Below, piece by piece: positions 18,020 through 26,067 of a stretch of DNA of 64,000 nt. Location of the stretch: positions 1,798,001 to 1,862,000 of the forward strand of contig NZ_JAFBCE010000001.1 of the NCBI RefSeq assembly GCF_016907555.1. Reading direction: 5' to 3'. Source of the DNA: Microbacterium laevaniformans. Lineage in GTDB: Bacteria; Actinomycetota; Actinomycetes; Actinomycetales; Microbacteriaceae. Numbering within the stretch: the stretch's first letter is position 1; every line of letters begins with the position of its first letter. The notes beneath the pieces are model-generated. The model was not told the origin of the DNA. It was given only the letters and a program-made list of their open reading frames with translations, and made no database searches. Both the position numbers and the translations under genes were made by a program.

Positions 18020-19033
18020 TCAGGCGCTTTCGCGAACGACGAGCGTGGTGGGCAGCACGACGGCATCCGGATGGCCGCCGGCGATCGCCTCCAGCACCAT
18101 CTCGACCATCGTGGCGCTGATCTGGGCCCAGGGCTGGCGGATGGTGGTCAGCGGCGGCGTGTGCGCCTCGGCGAGCCCCGAGTCGTCGAAACCGGCGAGC
18201 GCGACGTCCTGAGGAATGCGTCGCCCCTGCGCAGCGAGCGTCTGAGCGGCACCGACGGCGAGCAGGTCGCTTGCCGCGAACACCGCATCGACGTCGGGCG
18301 CGCGCGCGAGAAGTCGAGCCATCGCCTCCGCGCCCGCCTCACGGGTGAACGGCACCGCTTCGACGAGGTCCTCGTCGAAGCGGTCGCCGAGTTCGTCGCG
18401 AAAGCCGTCGAGGCGGAAACGGCCGCTGGGGGTGTCGAGCGGTCCGGTGATCAGCGCGATGCGGCGGTGCCCGCCATCCATGAGGTGCCGCGTCATCGTG
18501 CGTGCCGAGCCCACCTCGTCGATGGCGACGTGCGCAACGGTGCGCCCTTGCCACAGCGGGATGCCGGAGCACACGGTCGGCACGCCCGCGTTCACCAACG
18601 AGCCGAGCAGATCATCGGATTCGTGAGAGGAGACGAGCAGGACGCCGTCGACGTGGCCGGCGCGCACATATCGGGCCGCGTTGGCCTGTTCGCGCTCGGT
18701 GTCGGCGATCAGGAGCACGAGGGTCATCCCACGCTCGGAGACCGCATCGGTCGCCCCTCGCAGCAGGAGCGCCATGTTCGGATCCGACAGCAGGACGTGC
18801 TGGGACTCGGTGAGAAGGAAGGCGAGCGAGCCGGTCTTTCCGGTCGCGAGGCTGCGCGCAGCCTGATTGGTCGTGTAGCCCGTCGAGACGATCGCGGCAT
18901 CGACGGCGGCGCGGGCTTCGGGCGACACCCAGTGCCCTCCGTTGAGCACGCGCGAGACCGTTCCGTACGAGACGCCGGCCGCGGCGGCGACGTCGCGGAT
19001 GGTCGGCTTCTTCGGCACATCGCTGGGTGTCAC
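18020..19033 (-). CDS. LacI-family repressor of the maltodextrin operon
   Basis: 337 residues: helix-turn-helix TIRDVAAAAGVSYGTVSRVL, hinge TNQAARSLATGKTGSLAF and a full sugar-binding-type effector domain. It is transcribed away from the maltodextrin ABC transporter, with two LacI-type palindromes between them (19087-19104, 19111-19128). It therefore very likely represses that operon, and possibly itself, until a maltooligosaccharide is present; the ligand is inferred from context. GTG 19033 follows TAGAGT (19042-19047) by 8 bases. Confidence 0.92.
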   Translation of the reverse strand: MTPSDVPKKPTIRDVAAAAGVSYGTVSRVLNGGHWVSPEARAAVDAAIVSTGYTTNQAARSLATGKTGSLAFLLTESQHVLLSDPNMALLLRGATDAVSERGMTLVLLIADTEREQANAARYVRAGHVDGVLLVSSHESDDLLGSLVNAGVPTVCSGIPLWQGRTVAHVAIDEVGSARTMTRHLMDGGHRRIALITGPLDTPSGRFRLDGFRDELGDRFDEDLVEAVPFTREAGAEAMARLLARAPDVDAVFAASDLLAVGAAQTLAAQGRRIPQDVALAGFDDSGLAEAHTPPLTTIRQPWAQISATMVEMVLEAIAGGHPDAVVLPTTLVVRESA

Positions 19034-19086
19034 GAGAGCCGACTCTACCGGTGTCTACAACGAACACGGCCACAACCGCACCCTTC

Positions 19087-19128
19087 ACTGTAATCGATCA
19101 CAGTCCGGGGACTGTAACCGGTCACAGT
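19087..19128. promoter_or_regulatory. Two LacI-type operators upstream of the maltodextrin operon
   Basis: ACTGTAATCGATCACAGT (19087-19104) and ACTGTAACCGGTCACAGT (19111-19128) are near-perfect 18-bp palindromes with the central CG typical of LacI-family sites, 24 bp centre to centre. They precede a TACATA -10-like hexamer (19129-19134) for the transporter gene and lie 50-95 bases upstream of the divergent repressor gene, so one repressor could control both directions. Confidence 0.8.
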
Positions 19129-19265
19129 TACATAACGAACCCGTGATCGCGCACTTTTCGACCGCACAATGGAGGGGTTCGCACCCGGTGCGACATCACG
19201 ACAGGGCGGCGGAGCAGCCGAGCTACGGCCCATCTCCCCCTGTGATCTCAGAGAGAGGCACACCG

Positions 19266-20519
19266 ATGAAGGTGAAGAAGAAGGGCGCCGTCGCCCTCGG
19301 ACTGCTCGTGGCGTCCGGCATCCTGGCGCTCGCCGGCTGCTCCGGCAGCACGACCGCACAACCGACGACCAGCGGCGACGCACAGGCCGCCACCAGCGGC
19401 GAGCTGACCGTGTGGGTCGACGCCGACCGTGCTCGAGCGCTCGAGGATGTGGCGAAGAAGTTCGAGCAGGAGAAGGGCGTCAAGGTCAACCTCGTCGTCA
19501 AGGACTACGGCAAGATCCGCGACGAGTTCACCGCACAGGTGCCTACGGGCAAGGGACCCGACATCACGATCGGCGGGCACGACTGGATCGGCGCGTTCGT
19601 CAAGGACGGAATCGTGGCGCCGGTCGAACTGGGCGACAAGGCGGCCGACTTCGAGAAGGTCGCCATCGAGGCGGTCACCTACGACGGCAAGACCTACGGC
19701 CTTCCGTACGCCATCGAGAACATCGCCGTGCTGCGCAACACCGCGCTGGCCGACTCCACCCCGGCCACCTACGACGACATGATCGCGAAGGGCCGCGCCG
19801 CCGGCACGGAGTACCCGTTCGTCGTGGGCCTGGACCCGCAGGCGTCCGACCCGTACCACCTGTACCCGTTCCAGACCTCCTTCGGTACCTCGGTCTTCGG
19901 GCGCAATGCCGATGGCTCGTACGACGCGAGCAAGCTGTCGATCGGCGACGAGGGCGGACAGAAGTTCGCCGCGTGGCTCACCGCGCAGGGAGACACCGGC
20001 ACCAAGGTGCTGAACCTCAACCTCTCCGGCGACCTGGCCAAGGAAGCCTTCAACGCCGGCAAGTCGCCGTACTTCCTCACCGGCCCGTGGAACGTCGCCG
20101 ACGCCCAGAAGGCCGGCATCGACGTCGCGGTCGACGCGATTCCGACGGCGGGCGGCGGTGACGCACAGCCCTTCGCCGGCGTGCAGACGTTCTTCGTGAG
20201 CGCCAAGAGCGCCAACGCGCTGATCGCGAACGAGTTCCTCGTGAACTACATCGCCACCGCCGACGTGCAGACGGCTCTCTTCAAGGCCGGCGGGCGTCCC
20301 CCGGCACTGACCGCCGCGTTCGACGCTGCCAAGTCCGACCCGATCGTCGCCGGCTTCGCCGAGGTCGGCGCGAACGCGGTGCCGATGCCGTCCATCCCGC
20401 AGATGGGCTCGGTGTGGGACGACTGGGGCAAGACGGAGGCCGCCCTGATCAAGGGCGGCGGCGACCCTGCCGCGCAGTGGACCCAGATGGCCGACTCGAT
20501 CGCCGCCAAGCTCGGTTGA
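19266..20519 (+). CDS. Maltose/maltodextrin ABC transporter substrate-binding lipoprotein
   Basis: 417-residue extracellular solute-binding protein (MalE type, family 1). Its N-terminal signal peptide ends in a lipobox (LALAGC, Cys about residue 25), so it is lipid-anchored outside the membrane. The mature part starts LTVWVDADRARAL and contains GLPYAIENIAV and YFLTGPWNV, typical of maltooligosaccharide binders. AGAGAGG serves as ribosome-binding site. First gene of the operon; the permeases follow. No ATPase gene is present, so a shared MsiK-type ATPase encoded elsewhere is likely, as in other Actinobacteria. Confidence 0.93.
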   Translation: MKVKKKGAVALGLLVASGILALAGCSGSTTAQPTTSGDAQAATSGELTVWVDADRARALEDVAKKFEQEKGVKVNLVVKDYGKIRDEFTAQVPTGKGPDITIGGHDWIGAFVKDGIVAPVELGDKAADFEKVAIEAVTYDGKTYGLPYAIENIAVLRNTALADSTPATYDDMIAKGRAAGTEYPFVVGLDPQASDPYHLYPFQTSFGTSVFGRNADGSYDASKLSIGDEGGQKFAAWLTAQGDTGTKVLNLNLSGDLAKEAFNAGKSPYFLTGPWNVADAQKAGIDVAVDAIPTAGGGDAQPFAGVQTFFVSAKSANALIANEFLVNYIATADVQTALFKAGGRPPALTAAFDAAKSDPIVAGFAEVGANAVPMPSIPQMGSVWDDWGKTEAALIKGGGDPAAQWTQMADSIAAKLG

Positions 20520-20592
20520 CCCCGTGCGGAGGGGTGGGCTCACGCTCACCCCTCCGCACCCCGATCCCCCCACGTTCCGACAGGAGTCGAAG

Positions 20593-22221
20593 ATGACTGG
20601 CCCCACGATCGCCGCGCCGCCTACGCGCGCGCCCGAAGACCGCGCCGCGGCACGGCGCCGCCGACGCGCCGAGGCCTGGGCCGAAGCCGCAGGCGCCGGG
20701 TGGAAGGTCTGGCTGGTCAAGATCGTGTGCCTGGGCATCATCGACGCGATGGCCGTCTATGCGATCCTCGTCCTGCTGACCAAGGACAGCGTCGTCATCG
20801 CAGCGGTCGTTGCCCTCGGCATCCTCGCGATCAACGTCGTCTACCTGAAGCCGGGCCTTCTGCCTGCCAAGTACCTGACGCCGGGCCTGGTCTTCCTCTT
20901 CGTCTTCCAGATCTTCGTGGTGCTGTACTGCATCTACATCGCGTTCACGAACTACGGCTCGGGACACGTGTCGACGAAGGACGACGCCGTCAACGCGCTG
21001 CTCATCCAGAACCAGCAGCGCGTCGAGGACTCGGCCGCCTATCCCATGTCGGTCCTCGAGAAGGACGGCGCCCTCTTCTTCCTCGTGACCACTCCCGACG
21101 GCACCGCCGAGATCGGCAGCGCCGACCAGCCGCTCGAGGCGGCGTCGGATGCCGAGTTCACGGGCGGCCGCGCGGCGACGCTTCCCGGGTACACCACGTT
21201 GAACTTCGCTCAGCTCGTGGCCAACCAGGCGACGATCTCGTCGATGGCGGTGCCCTTCTCCACCGATCCCAACGACGGCACGCTCCAAACCCGCGACGGC
21301 TCGACGGCCTACCAGTACGTCTCCACGCTCGTGTGGGATGCCGCCGCAGGCACCATGACGAACACGCAGACGGGCGTCGTCTACACGGACAACGGCAACG
21401 GCTCGTTCGCCTCCGCCGACGGGCAGACCCTCGCCACGGGATGGCAGGTCTGGGTCGGCGTCGACAACTTCGTCCGGGCGTTTTCCACCGAGTCGATCCG
21501 TGGGCCCTTCCTCGCCGTGCTCGTCTGGACGTTCGTGTTCGCCATCCTGTCGGTGGCGACCACCTTCGCCCTCGGCCTGTTCCTCGCGATCGTCTTCAAC
21601 GATCCGCGGATGAAGAGCAAGAAGTACTACCGGGTCATCATGATCCTCCCGTACGCCTTCCCCGCGTTCCTGTCGGCGCTGGTCTGGCAGGGAATGTTCA
21701 ACCAGGACTTCGGCTTCATCAACCAGTCCATCCTCGGAGGGGCGTCGATCCCCTGGCTGCAGGATCCCCTGCTGGCGAAGGTGTCGATTCTCGTCGTGAA
21801 CCTCTGGCTCGGCTTCCCCTACATGTTCCTCGTCACGACGGGTGCCATCCAGGCGATCCCCGACGACATCCAGGAAGCGGGGCGTGTCGACGGCGCCGGT
21901 GTATGGCAGATCTTCCGCCACATCAAGTTCCCGCTGCTGCTGGTGTCGGTGGCGCCGCTGCTGATCTCCTCGTTCGCGTTCAACTTCAACAACTTCAATC
22001 TGATCTACATGCTCACCGGCGGCGGCCCGCGCTTCGCCGACGCGTCGATCAACGTCGGCGCGAGCGACATTCTGATCTCGATGGTCTACAAGGTGGCCTT
22101 CGTGGGAGCCGAACGCGACTACGGCCTGGCCAGCGCGTTCTCGATCATCATCTTCGTGCTGGTGGCGGTCATCTCCTACCTCAGCTTCCGCCAGACCAAG
22201 GTGCTCGAGGAGCTGAACTGA
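20593..22221 (+). CDS. Maltodextrin ABC transporter permease, MalF type
   Basis: 542-residue inner-membrane permease. Three hydrophobic segments at the N terminus are followed by a large extracytoplasmic loop (about residues 120-300), as in MalF. The C-terminal permease core has the EAA motif EAGRVDGAGVWQIFRHIKFP, which docks the ATPase. ATG 20593 has CAGGAG upstream. The stop and the next start are separated by one base, so it is tightly coupled to the MalG-type partner. Confidence 0.93.
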   Translation: MTGPTIAAPPTRAPEDRAAARRRRRAEAWAEAAGAGWKVWLVKIVCLGIIDAMAVYAILVLLTKDSVVIAAVVALGILAINVVYLKPGLLPAKYLTPGLVFLFVFQIFVVLYCIYIAFTNYGSGHVSTKDDAVNALLIQNQQRVEDSAAYPMSVLEKDGALFFLVTTPDGTAEIGSADQPLEAASDAEFTGGRAATLPGYTTLNFAQLVANQATISSMAVPFSTDPNDGTLQTRDGSTAYQYVSTLVWDAAAGTMTNTQTGVVYTDNGNGSFASADGQTLATGWQVWVGVDNFVRAFSTESIRGPFLAVLVWTFVFAILSVATTFALGLFLAIVFNDPRMKSKKYYRVIMILPYAFPAFLSALVWQGMFNQDFGFINQSILGGASIPWLQDPLLAKVSILVVNLWLGFPYMFLVTTGAIQAIPDDIQEAGRVDGAGVWQIFRHIKFPLLLVSVAPLLISSFAFNFNNFNLIYMLTGGGPRFADASINVGASDILISMVYKVAFVGAERDYGLASAFSIIIFVLVAVISYLSFRQTKVLEELN

Positions 22222-22222
22222 C

Positions 22223-23155
22223 ATGACCACTGCTGAGACCCTCCCCGTCACCGGCACGGCAGCGACCCCGCCGAGCCCAACCGTCGCCCACGAGACGCGT
22301 CGCCGGTTCGGCCGGTGGTTCCGCGAGACCGGCTGGCGCCACCTCGTCGGCCTCGCGATGCTCGTCTTCTCGGCGTTCCCGCTCGTCTACGTGCTCTCGG
22401 CCTCGCTCAACCCGGGCGGGACGCTGCTGACGGCCAACAGCCTGTTCGCCACGGTCGACATCGGTAGTTACATCGCCCTGTTCCAAGACCCGCTGCGCCC
22501 GTACGGCAACTGGTTCGTCAATTCGGTGTTCATCGGGCTGACGACGTCGTTCTTCACCGTCGTGCTCTGCGCGCTCGCCGCCTACGCCTTCTCGCGCATG
22601 CGCTTCACCGGCCGCCGTTTCGGACTGCTGACGCTGCTGCTCGTGCAGATGTTCCCTCAGCTGCTCGCCGTGGTGGCCATCTTCCTGCTGATGTCGGCGA
22701 TCGGCGACATCTTCCCGGCACTGGGTCTGAACTCCCAGATCGGGTTGATCATGGTCTATCTCGGCGGCGCGCTGGGCGTGAACACGTTCCTCATGTACGG
22801 CTTCTTCAACACCGTGCCGGCCTCGATCGACGAGGCGGCGAAGATCGACGGCGCCGGGCACGCTCGCATCTTCTTCACCATCATCCTGCGCCTGGTCGCC
22901 CCCGTGCTGGCTGTGATCGGCCTGTTGTCGTTCATCGGCACCATGAACGACTTCCTCATCGCGTCCGTCGTCCTCGTCGATCCCGACAAGCAGACGCTGG
23001 CGGTGGGGCTGTACCAGTTCGTCTCGCAGGAGACGGCGCGCAACTGGAGCGTGTTCGCTGCCGGCGCCGTGCTCGCGGCGATCCTGCCGATGGCACTGTT
23101 CCTGGGCCTCCAGCGCTTCATCGTCGGCGGCCTCACGGCCGGCTCGGTCAAGTAG
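22223..23155 (+). CDS. Maltodextrin ABC transporter permease, MalG type
   Basis: 310-residue permease with six predicted hydrophobic segments and the EAA motif EAAKIDGAGHARIFFTIILR. It pairs with the upstream MalF-type protein to form the translocation channel. ATG 22223 is one base after the malF stop. A small hairpin (CACGGA/TCCGTG, 23203-23216) lies in the 113-base gap before the GH13 gene and may lower its expression relative to the transporter. Confidence 0.93.
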   Translation: MTTAETLPVTGTAATPPSPTVAHETRRRFGRWFRETGWRHLVGLAMLVFSAFPLVYVLSASLNPGGTLLTANSLFATVDIGSYIALFQDPLRPYGNWFVNSVFIGLTTSFFTVVLCALAAYAFSRMRFTGRRFGLLTLLLVQMFPQLLAVVAIFLLMSAIGDIFPALGLNSQIGLIMVYLGGALGVNTFLMYGFFNTVPASIDEAAKIDGAGHARIFFTIILRLVAPVLAVIGLLSFIGTMNDFLIASVVLVDPDKQTLAVGLYQFVSQETARNWSVFAAGAVLAAILPMALFLGLQRFIVGGLTAGSVK

Positions 23156-23268
23156 CGCACGACCCGACCCGCGCCGCACACCACACAATCAGAGGGCTCT
23201 GCCACGGATGTCCGTGCAACCACGTCGCACCAGTGCCGACGTGTTGTCGGCGTTCCACGGAGGTTCTC

Positions 23269-25221
23269 ATGATCGATCCCACCTGCCCGCACCACGACGG
23301 CTCGCCGTTGTACGTCTCGCACCCCGATCCGGCTCTCGGCGACGAGGTGACCGTCCGCCTCCGCGTGCCCCGCGCCTACGGCGGAGTCGACCGGGTCGTG
23401 GTGCGCAGCAACCCCGACCACGAGCCGGCGTGGGTGGAGGCCGAGTGCGACGGCGAACGGGACGGGTGGCAATGGTGGTCGGCGCGGATCGTCGTCGCCA
23501 ACCCGCGCCACGGCTACCGCTTCCATCTCGTCCGCAGCGACGCAACGGTACAGATCCTCAACCAGGGCGGGCTCAGCGACGTCGACGTCCTCGACGCGCA
23601 GGATTTCGCCCTCGTCGCCGGCAACCCGCCGCCGCCGTGGATGGCCGACACCGTGCTGTACCAGATCTTCCCCGATCGTTTCGCGCGATCGGATGCCGCA
23701 GCCGACCGCCCGCTTCCGCAGTGGGCGATCCCCGCAGCCTGGGATGACCCGCTGGATCCCTCCCACCCGGGTCGCAGCCGGCAGCTCTACGGCGGAGACC
23801 TCGACGGCGTCGTGGACCGGCTGGACCACCTCGTCGATCTGGGTGTGAACGCGCTGTACCACACGCCGATCTTCCCCGCGGAGTCGAATCACCGATACGA
23901 CGCCGCCAGCTTCGATCACGTCGACGAACTCCTCGGCGGCGACGACGCCTACCGACGTCTCATCGAGGCAGCGCACGCGCGCGGCATCCGCGTGATCGGC
24001 GATCTCACCACCAACCATTCCGGCGTCGCCCATGAGTGGTTCCGCAACGCGTACGGTCGGCCCGACGCGGCGGAAGCCGACTTCTACTACTTCCACGATG
24101 CGGCCCACACCACCTACGAGACGTGGCTGGATGCGGCGACGCTGCCGAAGTTCGACTGGAACAGCGCCGAACTGCGGCGCCGGTTCATCGAGGGACCCGA
24201 CTCCGTCGTCGCCCGCTGGCTCGCGCAGCCGTACGGGATCGACGGGTGGCGCATCGACGTCGCCAACATGACCGGTCGACTCGGCGCCGAAGACCTCAAC
24301 GCCGTCGTGCGCCAAACGGTGCGCCGGACGATGATCGAGGTCTCGCCCGACACGCTCCTGCTCGCCGAGTCGACGAACGATGCCGCCAGCGACCTGCAGG
24401 GAGATGCCTGGCACGGCGGCATGACCTACCCGGCGTTCACGCGCGGCGTGTGGTCGTGGCTCGCGGAGGCCCGACGCATCCCTCACCGCGGCTTCGACGG
24501 CCGCGTCAGCGATGAGATGTGGTTCTTCGGATTGCCCACCGGGATGCCGCGGTACACCGCGCAGCAGTTCGTGCGCCAGCTCCGGCTCTTCACCAGCCAG
24601 ATTCCGTGGCGTGTGCAGCGCGGGACGATGTCGGCCCTCGACACCCACGACACCGCCCGGTTCGCCACCTACGCCGCGGCGGAGATGATCCCGCTCGCCG
24701 TCGGTCTGTCGATGACGCTGCCCGGCATCCCCGTCGTCTACGCCGGCGACGAGTTCGGACTCGAGGCCGTGGACGGTGAGATGAGCCGCACCCCACTCCC
24801 CTGGGAGCGCATCGGCGAACCCGAGATCGCCGCCCGCATCGGCCTCTACCGTGAGCTCATCGGCCTTCGTCGCGCGCACGCGGCGCTCTCGACGGGCGGC
24901 CTGCGCTGGTTGCACGCGGACGACGATGCGCTCGTGTTCATCCGCGAGAACGCGGACGAGGCGGTGCTGGTCCTCGCCGCTCGTACCGACGTCGAGATCC
25001 GTCTCGACATGGCCCTGGTCGGCGCGGCGACGGCCAGGGCCGCGCGCTATGCGGCAGGGACGGTCGAACTCGTCGCGGATGACGGCGCGGTGCGCCTGCA
25101 CGGCAGAGGAGCGAGCTTCGCCGTCTGGACGCTGCCGGGCGTCACCGCTCCGCCCGCGCGTGCGGAGCGGTCCGTCGCAACGCCGGAGGCCTTCGCGCAG
25201 TTGGGCGGTCCCGCCGTCTGA
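23269..25221 (+). CDS. Glycoside hydrolase family 13 (cyclomaltodextrinase/neopullulanase-like)
   Basis: 650-residue alpha-amylase-family enzyme without a signal peptide, so probably cytosolic and acting on imported maltooligosaccharides. An N-terminal beta domain (about 1-110) resembles the starch-binding module of neopullulanases. The barrel has the conserved regions: DLTTNHSG, GWRIDVANM (nucleophile Asp), LLAESTND (general acid Glu) and ALDTHDTARF (third Asp). A short C-terminal beta domain follows. ATG 23269 has GGAGG upstream. Fourth gene of the maltodextrin unit; its stop is 7 bases from convergent rsmI. Confidence 0.93.
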   Translation: MIDPTCPHHDGSPLYVSHPDPALGDEVTVRLRVPRAYGGVDRVVVRSNPDHEPAWVEAECDGERDGWQWWSARIVVANPRHGYRFHLVRSDATVQILNQGGLSDVDVLDAQDFALVAGNPPPPWMADTVLYQIFPDRFARSDAAADRPLPQWAIPAAWDDPLDPSHPGRSRQLYGGDLDGVVDRLDHLVDLGVNALYHTPIFPAESNHRYDAASFDHVDELLGGDDAYRRLIEAAHARGIRVIGDLTTNHSGVAHEWFRNAYGRPDAAEADFYYFHDAAHTTYETWLDAATLPKFDWNSAELRRRFIEGPDSVVARWLAQPYGIDGWRIDVANMTGRLGAEDLNAVVRQTVRRTMIEVSPDTLLLAESTNDAASDLQGDAWHGGMTYPAFTRGVWSWLAEARRIPHRGFDGRVSDEMWFFGLPTGMPRYTAQQFVRQLRLFTSQIPWRVQRGTMSALDTHDTARFATYAAAEMIPLAVGLSMTLPGIPVVYAGDEFGLEAVDGEMSRTPLPWERIGEPEIAARIGLYRELIGLRRAHAALSTGGLRWLHADDDALVFIRENADEAVLVLAARTDVEIRLDMALVGAATARAARYAAGTVELVADDGAVRLHGRGASFAVWTLPGVTAPPARAERSVATPEAFAQLGGPAV

Positions 25222-25228
25222 GCGGGCA

Positions 25229-26044
25229 TCACCGCGAGGCGAGCACCGCCTGGTAGAGGTCGCGGCTGGACAAGCCGGTCGCTGCCGCGACCTCGGCAGC
25301 GGCGTCCTTCAAACGGACGCCGTCGGCCACGAGGGCCTGCACCTGCGAGACAGCGTCCTCGGCCGACACGTCGCGAGCCGGCGCTCCGCCGACGACGACG
25401 ACGATCTCGCCGCGGACCCCCTCGCGGGCCCAGTCGGCGAGGGCTGCCAGACCGTCGCGGACGACCTCCTCGTGCAGCTTGGTGAGTTCCCGGCAGACGG
25501 CGGCGGGCCGATCGGCACCGAAGGCGGCGGCCATGGCGTGCAGCGTCTCGGCCAGACGCGACGGCGCCTCGAAGAAGACCATCGTGCGCGGCTCGCTCGA
25601 CAGCAGAGCGAGAGCGCGTGCACGCTCTCCGGCTTTGCGTGGCAGGAATCCCTCGAAGGTGAAGCGATCGGTGGGCAACCCGGCCACGGCGAGCGCCGTG
25701 ACCACGGCGCTCGGTCCCGGCAGTGCCGTGACCGCGACGCCCTGTGCGACGGCCTCGGCGACGAGGCCGTACCCCGGATCGCTCACGGTCGGCATCCCCG
25801 CATCGCTCAGAACGAGCAGGTCCTCCTCACGCGCACGGGCGACGAGCTCGGCCGCACGCTGCTTCTCGTTGTGGTCGTGAAGGGCGACCAGCCGCGGACG
25901 ATTGGCGATGCCCAACCCCTGCAGCAGCCGTTGCGTCGTGCGGGTGTCCTCGGCGGCGATGACGCTCGCCTGCTCGAGCGCGGCGACGAGCCGCGCCGAC
26001 GCGTCGCCCAGATTGCCGATGGGAGTCGCACCGAGGATGATCAC
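25229..26044 (-). CDS. rsmI: 16S rRNA (cytidine1402-2'-O)-methyltransferase RsmI
   Basis: SAM-dependent ribose methylation of C1402 in the ribosomal P site. 271 residues with the tetrapyrrole-methylase-like fold: LGATPIGNLGDAS at the N terminus, AAEDTRTT, LSDAGMPTVSDPG and FEGFLPRK. GTG 26044 is 6 bases from a TAAGCT hexamer that overlaps the -10 of the divergent pmt gene. Convergent and almost touching with the GH13 gene, with no terminator visible between them. Confidence 0.96.
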   Translation of the reverse strand: MIILGATPIGNLGDASARLVAALEQASVIAAEDTRTTQRLLQGLGIANRPRLVALHDHNEKQRAAELVARAREEDLLVLSDAGMPTVSDPGYGLVAEAVAQGVAVTALPGPSAVVTALAVAGLPTDRFTFEGFLPRKAGERARALALLSSEPRTMVFFEAPSRLAETLHAMAAAFGADRPAAVCRELTKLHEEVVRDGLAALADWAREGVRGEIVVVVGGAPARDVSAEDAVSQVQALVADGVRLKDAAAEVAAATGLSSRDLYQAVLASR

Positions 26045-26050
26045 CGCTTC

Positions 26051-26060
26051 AGCTTAGGCT
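26051..26060. promoter_or_regulatory. Back-to-back overlapping -10 elements for rsmI and pmt
   Basis: The ten bases AGCTTAGGCT contain TAGGCT for pmt (plus strand, 26055-26060) and TAAGCT for rsmI (minus strand, 26051-26056). The start codons are 7 and 6 bases away. Both messages should be leaderless and the two polymerases cannot bind at once. Confidence 0.7.
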
Positions 26061-26067
26061 GGTGGCC

